Shown here piece after piece: positions 42,911-53,626 of a DNA stretch of 64,000 nucleotides; position 1 is the first letter of the stretch; the number at the start of each line of letters is the position of its first letter. Below the pieces are notes generated by a model. That model was not told where the DNA came from, made no database searches, and was given only the letters and a program-made list of their open reading frames with translations. A program made the position numbers and the translations under genes. Origin of the DNA: Semisulcospira habei (Eukaryota; Mollusca; Gastropoda; Semisulcospiridae); assembly GCA_036245525.1 (NCBI GenBank), contig BTPG01000004.1, positions 207,606,456 through 207,670,455 of the forward strand, read 5' to 3'.

Positions 42911-43229
42911 AAGAAGTACCCAACGGAGAAAGAAACACGCTTAGAAAAGACGGGTACAACACAATTTATTAATATTTCGGGTAAATACCCTTTGTCAAAA
43001 TAGACAAACAAACAAACATAGAGATTAGCCGTTGCCACATTCCTTCTGCCATTGAAGATAAGTAGCGGCTAATCTCTATGTTTGTTTGTTTGTCTATTTT
43101 GACAAAGGGTATTTACCCGAAATATTAATAAATTGTGTTGTACCCGTCTTTTCTAAGCGTGTTTCTTTCTCCGTTGGGTACTTCTTTGCATATTACACGC
43201 TTGGCAGTCACCTTTTTGGTCTGGATTGA
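42911..43229. mobile_element. Foldback Penelope-like element 3
   Basis: Flanked by TAGCTCAAGTCA (42899-42910 and 43230-43241). Inverted arms with GACAAAGGGTATTTACCCGA. Here the short outer end is on the left (AAGAAGTACCCAACGG) and the long end on the right (...CCTTTTTGGTCTGGATTG). It is inserted in the left terminal repeat of the 1.1-kb TTAA element. Confidence 0.88.
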
Positions 43230-43374
43230 TAGCTCAAGTCAGAATACAAGGGAGGAAACGAAAGGCACGCGAAACGGCGATGCATTGCGATTCCAGAGCA
43301 GTTTTCAACCCTCAAAGCAACCATCCGCCTAAAACCTTGAACTGAACAAACTCAGTAGATATTTGGCCACAAAT

Positions 43375-43758
43375 CTATACCAACCTTGTCCACCGATCAA
43401 GGCTTTTTGCACAGTCAAGCATCATTTGAGCAGACGTCCATTTGTTAGGTTTTAGATGTGGCCAGAAATATGCCTCATGCTCATTTTTCATTGGTTTATG
43501 TAAATTAGCATATCCAATGAAATTAAAACAAGAGTGCATCTTACTGTTGACATGACTTGAACGTGCACGCAGCAATTGCTTTATGTATGTATTTTCCCCA
43601 GCCCGAAAAGCTCTAATGGTGTCTGGTTTAAACACTGCCGAGTTGTCAATATCTTCTCGAGTAATTCGCTTCAAATTTAGAGTAAACACGGCAGAAAACA
43701 ATGGATGCCCTTCAATGCAGTGGCCTCTTTCACGGCACTCTAATAAAGGGTTTAACAT
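43375..43758 (-). CDS. Unrecognised 127-codon ORF inside the 1.1-kb element
   Basis: An open frame of 127 codons occupies most of the interior between the terminal inverted repeats. The composition looks protein-like (GHPLFSAVFTLNLKR, AFRAGENTYIKQLL, EAYFWPHLKPNKWT) with cysteine and histidine but no motif I can name. I do not recognise it as a piggyBac transposase segment. It may be a captured host exon or a decayed transposase remnant, or it may be non-coding. Confidence 0.3.
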   Translation of the reverse strand: MLNPLLECRERGHCIEGHPLFSAVFTLNLKRITREDIDNSAVFKPDTIRAFRAGENTYIKQLLRARSSHVNSKMHSCFNFIGYANLHKPMKNEHEAYFWPHLKPNKWTSAQMMLDCAKSLDRWTRLV

Positions 43759-43940
43759 TGAACTCTAGATGTTGGGAAAGAGGTCTGGGATACTTCTGGC
43801 CACAGCTAGAATTTTGCACATGTCTTTCGTTTCCTCCCTTGTATTCTGACTTGAGCTAGTTACGCGGTGCGGCGCACACACGGTGGCGCAGTGGATTTGC
43901 ATTTAGCCAAACCACCACTCGTCAGGCCCCTATGGGTTAA

Positions 43941-44881
43941 CCCCACCGTGCATGCAGCCAATGTTTTTGATTACTGGTGGCTGCATGCGCAACAATCTGT
44001 TTTATATCACATGAACACATCAACACAGTAGAAACAGTCTTAAAAATGTCTTTTACTCATAAAAATATTCATCCACACTCATCAAGTGATCCAAGCTACA
44101 AAACTCATTGCATTTTTTTAAACATCAAGTCAACAGTTTGAACAATTCAGTGACAATAACAAGTATATATTCATATGTAAAAATGTTGATGCATGTATAC
44201 TGTATATAAATGATCAAATATCACAGGATAAAAACATCTGACAAAACCCGATGCATTAACAGTATCATTTAACACAGAGCTACATAGTATTTTCAGCTGC
44301 AGTACAATTAATTCAGAAGCACACATCATAATGTCAATGTGGGTGACTGTCTCAGATCATTCTATACAGAAAACAAAACAGCAAGCAAAGCGTACAGTTC
44401 TGCTGTTGTCAGATATGCAGCCATCAAGTCATATAAAAATAAACCACTACCAAGCTGTTTGGATCTCTGCTTTTCTTCCCATTTTCCATATGCACGTATG
44501 TATGTGTGTGTATACATATATTTATGTGTGTCTGTGTGAGTCTCGTATTGCTGTGTAATTGATCACATGCACCATCATAAACAGGTCAAACTGTGTGTAC
44601 GCCCTCCACTTCGCAGAATTAGTTCATGGATAAGTTTTGACTGTTACACACTACACAAACTGAGGAAATCAAACAGGCTATGACTGCTTTGCCAGCAAGC
44701 AACTTTAACACAACAAATGCCGGTAACACCAATGGACAGCAATGACATATACATGTACAGAAGAACGGCTGCAGTGATAGTTACACAACATGATAAGTAG
44801 AGCTGGGCAAGTTTATGTAGTAAACATTTTTCATAACATAAGATGAAAACAGCCTAGGCCGCCTGATTTTAAAAAGAAAAT
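43941..44881. other. Intergenic, no gene seen
   Basis: A hairpin GTGCATGCAGCCA...TGGCTGCATGCGC lies at about 43950-43992. The rest is AT-rich and unique-looking, with no exon or named repeat. Confidence 0.45.
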
Positions 44882-45030
44882 CCCATCAAAGAAAAAAACC
44901 TGTCTTGAAAAGAAAATCGCAACACAACTGTGTTGTAATAGACATCTTTTCTAAGCATGTTCCCTTCTTCTTCAGGATTTTCTTTGCATTCTGCATGCTT
45001 GGAAGCCACTTTCTCGATCTGGATTTTAAG
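44882..45030. repeat. Minimal Penelope-like foldback relative
   Basis: CAACACAACTGTGTTGTAAT joins a short left arm to a right arm with TCTTTTCTAAGCATGTTCCC, then TTTGCATTCTGCATGCTTGG and AGCCACTTTCTCGATCTGG. The latter aligns with the long 3' end of the foldback elements. Diverged. Confidence 0.55.
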
Positions 45031-45231
45031 CTCAAGGCCGCATTTAGGAAAATTTTGGAAGTGTCACCTAAGAACTGTGTACCTGTTCTAAGTGATGGAA
45101 CGACCATGATAATTTAAGGGTAGTGCTAGATTAGCTTGGTGCCTGATGGCACCAAGCTAATTTGGCACTAACCTTGAATTATCATGGTTGGTTCATCTCC
45201 TGGTTTAGTGTGTTGGGGACAAATGGGTTAA
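45027..45231. mobile_element. Family B palindromic miniature element
   Basis: Core AGTGCTAGATTAGCTTGGTG / CACCAAGCTAATTTGGCACT; right end GGGGACAAATGGGTTAA. The left end is diverged. Confidence 0.75.
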
Positions 45232-46153
45232 GAAGAAGGTTCTTCTTCACTGACAATACATTTTGCATAATACCAGAATAGCAAGCTGTGCATTTATTCC
45301 TCCTCACAGCAATATTGCTAACTGGTTCTTTGCAAAAGATCTGCTGCAAAGCAGTATATTCGTTTCTTGACAAGTATTTCTTAAAATTTCTTATACAATA
45401 ACTGCATTGACCCCATTTCTTACACAAGAAACAGTCAACACAAGTATCATAATTAGAAATAAATTAATTAAAAAAAAGAAATGAACATGATACTTTACAG
45501 TGACAAGGACAAAACAGTTTTGCCATACCAAACCATGTTTGTTAGTTACGTTGTATTTTGTGGCATTTTACATGCTTGGCCTCTGGACTTTGTGATCATA
45601 TGGAGAGTAATTACAAGTCAGCCTCAGTACTATGCACTGCAGTATACTGCGGTATTGCATAATAACATGCGTTGATGCCTGGGTAGCAAAAAGTCATCGT
45701 GCCGACATAAGCTTTAGCTGGTCTGCACACAGCTGTGCGTGGGCCAGTGACGGTTGAAGTCAGCTCGAGAATCTTTTGCTTATCAAATAGTTTTTCTTCA
45801 AGAGTCTATGTTAATTCAGCAACACAATAACATGATTGTGAATAACGTGGTCTGACCTTATGGTACCTCGATATACTGAGGCTAACCTGCATCGTGCAGT
45901 GTTTGGTTAGATACATACAGTTCGTCAGTACTGCCCAAATACCTAGCTCTGCGCCTGAGATGCTATCCTTGAACAAACGTTGTTGACCCATTGCCTGCAG
46001 TAGTTTTTCAGGTCTGGCACTCTTGTTGCCTAACTCTATTTGCTACGCTGATCAAACAGGGCAACCCGAGTGTGCAGGGTTGGTGGTCAGGGTACACTGT
46101 TTTGTCCTCATGTCTTTTGAAGACAAATTCCTTTTAGCTGCTTGAAACCAGGA
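45232..46153. other. 3' flank of the minus-strand gene
   Basis: A reverse-strand AATAAA (TTTATT at 45293-45298) could serve as polyadenylation signal for the gene ending at 46154. A family E palindrome lies at about 45686-45776. No exon otherwise. Confidence 0.4.
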
Positions 46154-47641
46154 TCAGACACTGACATCCTCTGTGTCTCTCAACCCACAGCTTGTTCCAT
46201 CCACCATCATGGTGGACAAGTTACAATTGCTGTGTTCCAAGCCGACTGTCATGGCAACCAAGCTGCGACTGCGTGTGTGCTCAGTCCTCAACCCTTTATC
46301 CGACTGCAGCCCCTTGACCTTTTGGTTGACTTTCTCCTGAATGCTCTTGCTCAAACATATACTGCTTGACTCCGAATACAATGGCCAGTGCCTGTAAAAA
46401 CTGGCAGGTTGGGGGGAATACCCCCAGGTCTTGATGTTAACCCTCCTTTGCACACTGCCACCCATAGTGTTTACAGAGGGTGAGCCAGAGTGTGCCATGC
46501 TCTGCGTGTGAATACTGTTCCCATGGATGGAAGAACTGTGCCCACCAAAAGTAGCAGGGCAGGTGCGTGGGCGCCAGCAACTGCCAGCATGTGATGGGGG
46601 TTGGCCAATAAGTTCTGAGCGAAACAAAACGTCCGGCGCGGGCCAGCGCAGCGGAAACTTCCTGCTGAAATTGCCCTGGTCTCCATGAGTGAGAGTGGAG
46701 CTGCCACACTGTGTCATCTTACTGCCTTCCTTGAAGTAAACTAAAATGGGGTGTGGAGGTGGGACTGACTTTTTCTTGGGTGTGTCTAGTCTCTGCTGTG
46801 AAAACTGACCTCTATATGAGCTGACCTCTCCCCGCTGGGAGGAACTCTCACATGTATCTTCTCTGAATTCCAGTGTTTTGGGAGATCTGCTGACCCCCTT
46901 GTGCATGCTGCCACCGGTACTGTTCACGGCACTAATGGCTGTATGCGCACAGGTGTCGGACCCACGGACAGTGTCAGCAACAGAAGCACGGTGCAAAGGT
47001 GATTGATGCTGGTTGATGAACTCTGGTGGCACATGTTTTGGCAAAAACTGAAGGCCACTGCAACACTGGCCAGGGGTGCAGGACAGGGAAGACGATTTAC
47101 AGGTTGAACCATGAGGTAGATCTGCGTTAGCTGGTGCTTTGCACAATAAATGCCTGTGGGTGGTGCCATAACCACTTTCTACACTATTAGAATCTTGTAC
47201 TTCAGACTTGCTGATGTCATGTGAGTGTGCCGTCTCCTCTCCAGAAAAAACAGTGTCAGGCTGGGTGTCAGAACTGCCTGTCAGTGGCAGTGAAGATTTT
47301 TTGAGCGAACGCTGACAACTGTGATTTTGCTTCTTATCCCCACAACCACCTGTAAAGAGTTTAGCACAAGACTTGATGCTGAAGCTCCTATCTTCATACA
47401 TGATGGGTTCTGATTGTTGTATGGACCCTCCGTCAGTGGAATGTGATCTCTCAGCCATGTTCTCACACAACCCGCGGCAAGATCTTGGCTGGGCAGTGTC
47501 TCCATGCACTTTGGTGCTGCAATACTGGCAGACCAACTGTTTCCTTGCGTCAGAGTCCACAGAGTGGCATGTATCTTGACCAGTGCTGCTGCCCAACTTG
47601 TCTTTGTCGGATTGTTTCACTAGGGATTTCTGCAAAGTTTC
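46154..47641 (-). CDS. Unrecognised gene, large 3'-terminal exon
   Basis: The acceptor CTGTTTGTTCTAG stands just above 47641. The frame is open for 495 codons from GAAACTTTGCAG to TGA at 46156-46154. The protein is rich in Ser, Gly and His with scattered Cys (VCQYCSTKVH, CTPGQCCSG), basic and low in hydrophobic segments, with no membrane span or catalytic motif. Two short motifs, AVNSTGGSMHKG (about residue 237) and SVNTMGGS (about 387), echo AVNSTGGYAHKG in the upstream exon at 61243-62271. That similarity, the shared strand and compatible phase 0 borders argue that both exons belong to one gene. The function is unknown to me; a disordered cytoskeletal or ciliary protein would fit but is a guess. 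Confidence 0.65.
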   Translation of the reverse strand, partial: ETLQKSLVKQSDKDKLGSSTGQDTCHSVDSDARKQLVCQYCSTKVHGDTAQPRSCRGLCENMAERSHSTDGGSIQQSEPIMYEDRSFSIKSCAKLFTGGCGDKKQNHSCQRSLKKSSLPLTGSSDTQPDTVFSGEETAHSHDISKSEVQDSNSVESGYGTTHRHLLCKAPANADLPHGSTCKSSSLSCTPGQCCSGLQFLPKHVPPEFINQHQSPLHRASVADTVRGSDTCAHTAISAVNSTGGSMHKGVSRSPKTLEFREDTCESSSQRGEVSSYRGQFSQQRLDTPKKKSVPPPHPILVYFKEGSKMTQCGSSTLTHGDQGNFSRKFPLRWPAPDVLFRSELIGQPPSHAGSCWRPRTCPATFGGHSSSIHGNSIHTQSMAHSGSPSVNTMGGSVQRRVNIKTWGYSPQPASFYRHWPLYSESSSICLSKSIQEKVNQKVKGLQSDKGLRTEHTRSRSLVAMTVGLEHSNCNLSTMMVDGTSCGLRDTEDVSV

Positions 47642-47929
47642 CTAGAACAAACAGTGGAAGATGCAAGTTCAAAATCTTACTCACAATAAAGTTACTGTCT
47701 GGAGACTACTTATTCTAGTTCATGGTAGTTCAAGGTTATGATGCAGCAATAGCCTGACTCCTCTAGGCACCAAGCTGTTCTCACACTGCCTTTGGACTAT
47801 CAATGGCTTGTATTATCCTGTCTTATCAGGGCTCAAAGTGTAAAGGTTTCATAATATGATCTGTGCCTGTGAAAGCTGCCCTTGATATACTGGTGCTGAA
47901 TCGGTCACCTTTGCTAATATGCAGGTGTA

Positions 47930-48235
47930 AATAATCTAAACAGTGTGAATCTAACCAGAGAAAATCTATTCAGCGCGAATCTACACAGGCACAAATGATC
48001 TGTCCACTCAGTGTAGAGTTGTGCTGCCGTTATTCCACCCACATTTTTAGATGGGAAGAATCAAGGCTGTGTGTATTCACACTGGGTGGATTTATGCTGT
48101 GTCGATTCACAATGAGTAAGTTTATGTCTAAGTATGACTGGAATCATAGTAGCGCAAATTTGCACCAAGGGGATTTACGCCCAGGTGGATTCATGCTGGG
48201 CAGATTTTTGCTGGGTAGATTTACACTGAAATATA
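47930..48235. repeat. Degenerate 15-bp minisatellite
   Basis: Units such as GGTGGATTCATGCTG, GGCAGATTTTTGCTG and GGTAGATTTACACTG follow each other on the plus strand. The left part contains the inverted form (GAATCTAACCAG, GAATCTACACAG). Because 15 is a multiple of 3, an open frame shows pentapeptide-like repeats (GGFML GRFLL GRFTL); this is probably incidental. Confidence 0.65.
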
Positions 48236-48470
48236 GCAACACTGGACCCTTCAATTCTACTGGCAGTGGACCCTGGCAGATCAGCGGTTAAACTGGTCAT
48301 TTGAGCTTATGGACGAAAAGAGTGCCCAGCTAAATAATACCTCTATACTGCTCATTAGCAAGCGATTTAAGTCTGGTTAGAGCACAGTTTTCCATAAGCT
48401 CAGGGGGCTGGAGGGGCTCATGAAAACCTACTTCTCTTGGGGTTCAAGTAAGTTACTCCTCCTGGGGTTG

Positions 48471-48588
48471 GGTGCATGAGTGACCTTAGTTCTGCACAAA
48501 AGCCACTAAGCAAGGTGCTCCGTTATCGCAGAGCATCTTGCTTAGCGACTTGTGCAGACCTAAGCTCACTCATGCAGCCGATGCCTGG
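48471..48588. repeat. Family F palindrome
   Basis: TGCATGAGTGACCTTAGTTC ... GACCTAAGCTCACTCATGCA around GCTCCGTTATCGCAGAGC. Sister of 16950-17063. Confidence 0.85.
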
Positions 48589-49399
48589 GGCTCAATTATA
48601 GATTATGTTGATAACTGACTGTGCATCATTTACACTCTAAAGTTTGAGGAAGTTAATGGGTTTAAAGCTACGATTATGTACATTAGACACACCTGATCAA
48701 ACCCAACACCCACCAAAAAGAACATACCCAACTACAGAAATTACAGATTTATCTAACAGGTTAAATCTATTGTAAGTAATAAAGATCTACAGCTGTTGCA
48801 AGCGAGCTTAACCCATTTAGCCCCGAGGAAACATGGAAGGAGATGGATCGACCATAAAGTCACAAAGTTAATCTGGCACTACCCTTGAATTATCATGGTT
48901 GATCCATGTCCTGCAACTGGTACATAGTTGTCAGGTGTCACCTCCTAAGCTGTTACTTGCTCAATGCGCACCAAACCCATAAATGGACTCTTTAACAAAA
49001 TAACTTCGTGGCAGAGCACATAATACAGAAAAGTTACTTAGTAGGCAAAGAGTTCATGTGACGAAGAGATTTAATTCTTGTCAAGAACGCATCGTAAAAA
49101 GTGCCAGTAAGCAAATGGTCCTTGGGCTGACATCTACAGTAGTTGACTTGCACACAGTGAGCCAAATAACTACAGTTGACGTTGGTCAAAGGAACTTTTG
49201 CTCACCAGAAATTGTGCTAAAAACGATGAGTGGCAGATTAGCTATTGTGTAAAAACTCTGGGGGCAGATTAACTATTGTGTAAAAACTCTGGGGGCAAAT
49301 ACCAGCACAGCAAAATCTGTTTTGAGCAAGCCTAGCTCCTCATGAGATCACCTGTCACTGAAGATCACCATTTAGGTGACTAATGTAAGTTATTGGTCG

Positions 49400-49535
49400 T
49401 AGGTTTGCTACACGGACCCTTGTAGGCCCGAGGGAGGTCACAGGAAACATAGTACCCCGAAGGCCTAAGGGGTACAATGGTTCCATTGACCTCCCTCAGG
49501 TCTATAAGGGTCCGTGCAGCAAGCCCCTGCTACCA
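49400..49535. repeat. Long foldback (~60-bp arms)
   Basis: GGTTTGCTACACGGACCCTT ... AAGGGTCCGTGCAGCAAGCC with inner arms GAGGGAGGTCA / TGACCTCCCTC and GTACCCCGAAGGCCTAAGGG centre. Confidence 0.8.
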
Positions 49536-49969
49536 ATAACGTATTTGTTTCCATTCCTCCACTATTTCCGTAAAAGAAATCAAGAAGACATCTTCCGACC
49601 TGGATCACGCTAGACATGACTGATGTCAAAGGAATATAGATATATACATAATAGACTTCTGATGTAATTTTAAATATTTCATGACGTTGCTGTCTCCAGT
49701 ACTGAGTGTGCTTGTTATTTCGAAACAACACCAAGTAACTTTTTACTTTAGAACGTTTTGATCTTTTATAGAACAAAACTCTCATCCAAAATCCACAAAG
49801 AGGGCTACAAGAAGTCCAGCATTTGTCGCTACAAGGGTTTTTGTATCACGGTCACATGGTACGGTTTGCGCTAAAGCGACTGGTCATGTGACGTAGGGAT
49901 GAAAACAATGGTCGTTATTGACAGGTGACATGTTGCCCTTCAAGACTTCTCTTGAGAGAGCACCTGTCT

Positions 49970-50058
49970 TTGAATCCTTTGCGTGTCGGTAGCAGTTTTT
50001 GTCATGATTCCTGTAGGAATCATCACAACAAAAAGTGCTACCGACATGCAAAGGGTTA
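49970..50058. mobile_element. Family C palindromic miniature element
   Basis: GAATCCTTTGCGTGTCGGTA ... TACCGACATGCAAAGGGTTAA. Confidence 0.88.
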
Positions 50059-50341
50059 AGACCACCTTTTTCTTGCAAAAAAAAAGGTGTCCCTAAAAAC
50101 AGGTTCTACTGTAAAACCAATGAAATCTACCATCTGAACTGGCACAGTAAGGTTGATGGAGGTGCATATAGCTGACATACTATGCATGACTTTGCAGCTC
50201 TTACCCTGCACAAAAATCCAACTCCTGGTAGCAAGCATGATACAAAATGTCATCATAAAATCAGAACTTATCTAGCTCTAAATGCAAGCACTTATATTGT
50301 TACCATAAAGCTGCATTTACTCCAAATGGGAGTAGGCAGAC

Positions 50342-50545
50342 TTAACCCTTTACATTCTGAGGCTGATTTTGTTTTATTTGCTAATTATTGTTCTATTAAG
50401 GCTATATTGCAGATTAGGAGATAGATCAACCATTTTAGTTCAAGCGTGGTGCCAAAACAGCTTGTCCCCTCAGGCGCCAAGTTATTCTGGCACCACCCTT
50501 GAACTATCATAGTCAAAATAATTCCAAGCAGTAGTGTATCAGAAT
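50342..50545 (-). mobile_element. Family A palindromic miniature element, reverse orientation
   Basis: TTAACCCTTTACATTCTGAG ... AGTAGTGTATCAGAATAG with the usual central hairpin (CCCCTCAGGCGCC). Confidence 0.82.
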
Positions 50546-50659
50546 AGCAAGAAAGGCAAAGCCATTATGGCTCACGTGTATGACCGATTTACATAATTAT
50601 GTGGGACCTTTGAGACAAGGGCTGGCTTCTGCAGCAGCAAAATCCATGTTTTCTGGAAA

Positions 50660-51186
50660 TGTAAGCATTTTTCACACATCTGTCAACCTCCCATGACCCT
50701 TGACTTTTGTGATGAGTTGACTAAATTAGTATTCATAGTAAGGTCTTATCATCAGCTATCTTCGTACCAAATTTGGTTGAAAAATTTGCAAAATGTTGAT
50801 AATACCAACAAATTTTATTTAAAAAATTGGCATTTTACACACATTTGCCAGCCTCTTGTGACCCTTGCCCTGTCCGAGGGGGTCATCCAAATTAGTATGC
50901 ATAGATAGATCTTACCATTAGGTATCTCTGTACCAAATTTGGGTTTGAAATTGTGAATAGTATTTTAGAAAAAAAACATCTTTTGTCAAAATATGTCTAT
51001 TTTTAACTGATTTCCTGAACTCTCGTGACCCTTGACCTTTCTGAGGGATCAACCAAATTAGTGTGCATAGAAAGGTCTTCCCATCAGGTATCTCTGTAGC
51101 AAGTTTGGGTTTAAAGTTGTGAATAGTATTTGAAAAAAAAACATCTTTTGTCAAAATATGGCTATTTCGCACCTATTTCCTGAGCT
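50660..51186. repeat. 166-bp tandem satellite, left block
   Basis: Three diverged monomers (anchor CAT(C/T)AG.TATCT at 50750, 50916 and 51082, period 166). The repeated phrases are TGACCCTTGACCTTTCTGAG, CCAAATTAGTATGCATAG and TTGGGTTTGAAGTTGTGAAT. The array continues at 55402 after the LINE insertion. Confidence 0.85.
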
Positions 51187-51706
51187 TCAAAACCTTCAAA
51201 ACAAAATCCTGGAATCCACTTCTTCCAAAACCCTCTACGCTACCATGAACACACTCCTAGGCACTTCTAAAGACTCTCCTCTTCCCAACACACACAGCAA
51301 AGAAGAACTTCCGTCCGCCTTTTCCTCCTATTTCTCCGACAAAATCCAAACTCTGCGCAACACACTCGACACTCTGCCTTCTTCGCCTTGCCTCCCTGAC
51401 ACCCCCTTTTCCGGCACTCCCCTCTCGTCCTTCCGCCCCGTCTCTCAGGATGAAGTCCTCAAGACCATAAAGTCCATGCCTTTCAAAACCTGCGAACTAG
51501 ACCCCCTCCCAGCTTCCCTCTACCAGGACGGCCTCCCAAAACTTTTGCCCTTCATTACGGACATCATCAACACATCTCTAGAGAATGGCTCCGTCCCCGA
51601 TATCTTCAAGTCCGCCATCGTCCGTCCTCTCCTCAAAAAACACAACCTCGACCCAAACGAACTCAAGAACTACCGCCCAGTCTCCAATCTCTCTTTCCTG
51701 TCCAAG
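51187..51706 (+). pseudogene. CR1/Rex1-like reverse transcriptase, N-terminal part
   Basis: Open frame with LESTSSKTLYATMNTLLGTS, SFRPVSQDEVLKTIKSMPFK, CELDPLPASLY, PLLKKHNLDPNELKNYRPVS and NLSFLSK. NYRPVSNLSFLSK is the classic RT motif 2 region. The frame is cut after the Lys by the ribozyme-array insertion and resumes at 53948. Confidence 0.85.
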
Positions 51707-51988
51707 AAAAGAAAAGGGGAGACTGCCAGTGCTAATATTTTAGGAAGGTTACAAAGTAAAGTAGATTATAGCACTGTCAGGGGAGAGAAATGTGCATGAT
51801 CGACCAGTGATCATAGATCTACTGTGGCCAAAGCACAAAAAAAAAAAAGATAGGAAAGAGAGGGGGCGCTAAAAAAGTGACTGAAAGCAATGCATATGGA
51901 AGCCCCCCCGAAGGGGGGCGTATCACATATCCCACTGTTCCAGCCACTCAGTGCATGGAAATTTAAATCTAGGTCCCCCCGAGGGGGG

Positions 51989-52062
51989 TCCAGATATTTA
52001 GCCGGTGTGGACAGCTGTTTCGGTCTTGGCGACCTCCTCAGCACACCATCGGCGATACTGGA
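51989..52062 (-). ncRNA. Hammerhead ribozyme copy 1
   Basis: Same 74-nt sequence as copy 3, on the minus strand. Core CTGAGGA, stem II GGTC-GCCAA-GACC, GAAA, minimal stem III CAGCTG, cleavage triplet GTC followed by CACACC (predicted cut between 52010 and 52009). Confidence 0.9.
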
Positions 52063-52508
52063 GGAGGCAGCAATTTCTGCCTACCTGCAAAGACAACCAC
52101 ATTTTACTGTGGTGTCTGCAAGGGCATACATTCCATGCCACCACCTAGAGCCAAATTTCCATGCACCCTAAAAGAGAACCTACCAAAAGGGGGGAAGGGG
52201 TTGCAGTCGATATTGTAGTAGTAAATGAAAAGAAAAGGGGAGACTGCCAGTGCTAATATTTTAGGAAGGTTACAAAGTAAAGTAGATTATAGCACTGTCA
52301 GGGGAGAGAAATGTGCATGATCGACCAGTGATCATAGATCTACTGTGGCCAAAGCACAAAAAAAAAAAGATAGGAAAGAGAGGGGGCGCTAAAAAAGTGA
52401 CTGAAAGCAATGCATATGGAAGCCCCCCCGAAGGGGGGCGTATCACATATCCCACTGTTCCAGCCACTCAGTGCATGGAAATTTAAATCTAGGTCCCCCC
52501 GAGGGGGG

Positions 52509-52582
52509 TCCAGATATTTAGCCGGTGTGGACAGCTGTTTCGGTCTTGGCGACCTCCTCAGCACACCATCGGCGATACTGGA
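52509..52582 (-). ncRNA. Hammerhead ribozyme copy 2
   Basis: Identical to copy 1, 520 bp away. Predicted cut between 52530 and 52529 on the minus strand. Cleavage at copies 1 and 2 would release a 520-nt monomer. Confidence 0.9.
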
Positions 52583-53100
52583 GGAGGCAGGAATTTCTGC
52601 CTACCTGCAAAGACAACCACATTTTACTGTGGTGTCTGCAAGGGCATACATTCCATGCCACCATGGGACCTAGATTTAAATTTCCATGCACTGAGTGGCT
52701 GGAACAGTGGGATATGTGATACGCCCCCCTTCGGGGGGGCTTCCATATGCATTGCTTTCAGTCACTTTTTTAGCGCCCCCTCTCTTTCCTATCTTTTTTT
52801 TTTTTGTGCTTTGGCCACAGTAGATCTATGATCACTGGTCGATCATGCACATTTCTCTCCCCTGACAGTGCTATAATCTACTTTACTTTGTAACCTTCCT
52901 AAAATATTAGCACTGGCAGTCTCCCCTTTTCTTTTCATTTACTACTACAATATCGACTGCAACCCCTTCCCCCCTTTTGGTAGGTTCTCTTTTAGGGTGC
53001 ATGGAAATTTGGCTCTAGGTGGTGGCATGGAATGTATGCCCTTGCAGACACCACAGTAAAATGTGGTTGTCTTTGCAGGTAGGCAGAAATTCCTGCCTCC

Positions 53101-53174
53101 TCCAGTATCGCCGATGGTGTGCTGAGGAGGTCGCCAAGACCGAAACAGCTGTCCACACCGGCTAAATATCTGGA
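53101..53174 (+). ncRNA. Hammerhead ribozyme copy 3 (type I, minimal stem III)
   Basis: Stem I pairs TCCAG (53101-53105) with CTGGA (53170-53174), GCC (53110-53112) with GGC (53160-53162), and GGTGTG (53116-53121) with CACACC (53154-53159), with small internal loops as in natural extended hammerheads. The core is CTGAGGA (53122-53128), the stem II hairpin GGTC-GCCAA-GACC (53129-53141), GAAA (53142-53145), the palindromic mini-stem CAGCTG (53146-53151) and the triplet GTC ending at 53153. All invariant positions of the hammerhead consensus are present. The self-complementary stem III suggests cleavage as a dimer or in tandem RNA. Confidence 0.92.
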
Positions 53175-53626
53175 CCCCCCTCGGGGGGACCTAGATTTAA
53201 ATTTCCATGCACTGAGTGGCTGGAACAGTGGGATATGTGATACGCCCCCCTTCGGGGGGGCTTCCATATGCATTTGCATTGCTTTCAGTCACTTTTTTAG
53301 CGCCCCCTCTCTTTCCTATCTTTTTTTTTTTGTGCTTTGGCCACAGTAGATCTATGATCACTGGTCGATCATGCACATTTCTCTCCCCTGACAGTGCTAT
53401 AATCTACTTTACTTTGTAACCTTCCTAAAATATTAGCACTGGCAGTCTCCCCTTTTCTTTTCATTTACTACTACAATATCGACTGCAACCCCTTCCCCCC
53501 TTTTGGTAGGTTCTCTTTTAGGGTGCATGGAAATTTGGCTCTAGGTGGTGGCATGGAATGTATGCCCTTGCAGACACCACAGTAAAATGTGGTTGTCTTT
53601 GCAGGTAGGCAGAAATTCCTGCCTCC

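Larger units (their letters stand above)
42817..43940. mobile_element. 1.1-kb TTAA-flanked element with ~125-bp terminal inverted repeats
   Basis: TTAACCCATAGGGGCCTGAC at the left pairs with GTCAGGCCCCTATGGGTTAA at the right. The arms continue through AAATGCAAATCC and CTAGCTCAAGTCAGAATACA to GGGAGGAAACGAAAG (left arm interrupted by a foldback insert). The roughly 560-bp interior contains one minus-strand ORF. CCC termini and TTAA duplications suggest a piggyBac-type element. Confidence 0.75.
47642..50341. other. Probable intron of the minus-strand gene, repeats only
   Basis: Contains a decayed family A hairpin (about 47720-47830), a degenerate 15-bp minisatellite (about 47930-48235), a family F palindrome (48471-48588) and a decayed family B element (48808-48952). 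A 33-bp tandem duplication (about 49228-49295), a long foldback (about 49400-49535) and a family C element (49970-50058) follow. No exon was found, though short exons could be missed. Confidence 0.5.

Noticed and set aside
46471..47718. Additional overlapping frames on both strands of the 46-47.7-kb exon
   Set aside because: Shadows of the 495-codon exon; only that frame has a splice acceptor and shares a motif with the upstream exon.
47995..48291. A pentapeptide-repeat protein gene
   Set aside because: The frame lies in a degenerate 15-bp minisatellite without splice context or start support; periodicity alone explains it.
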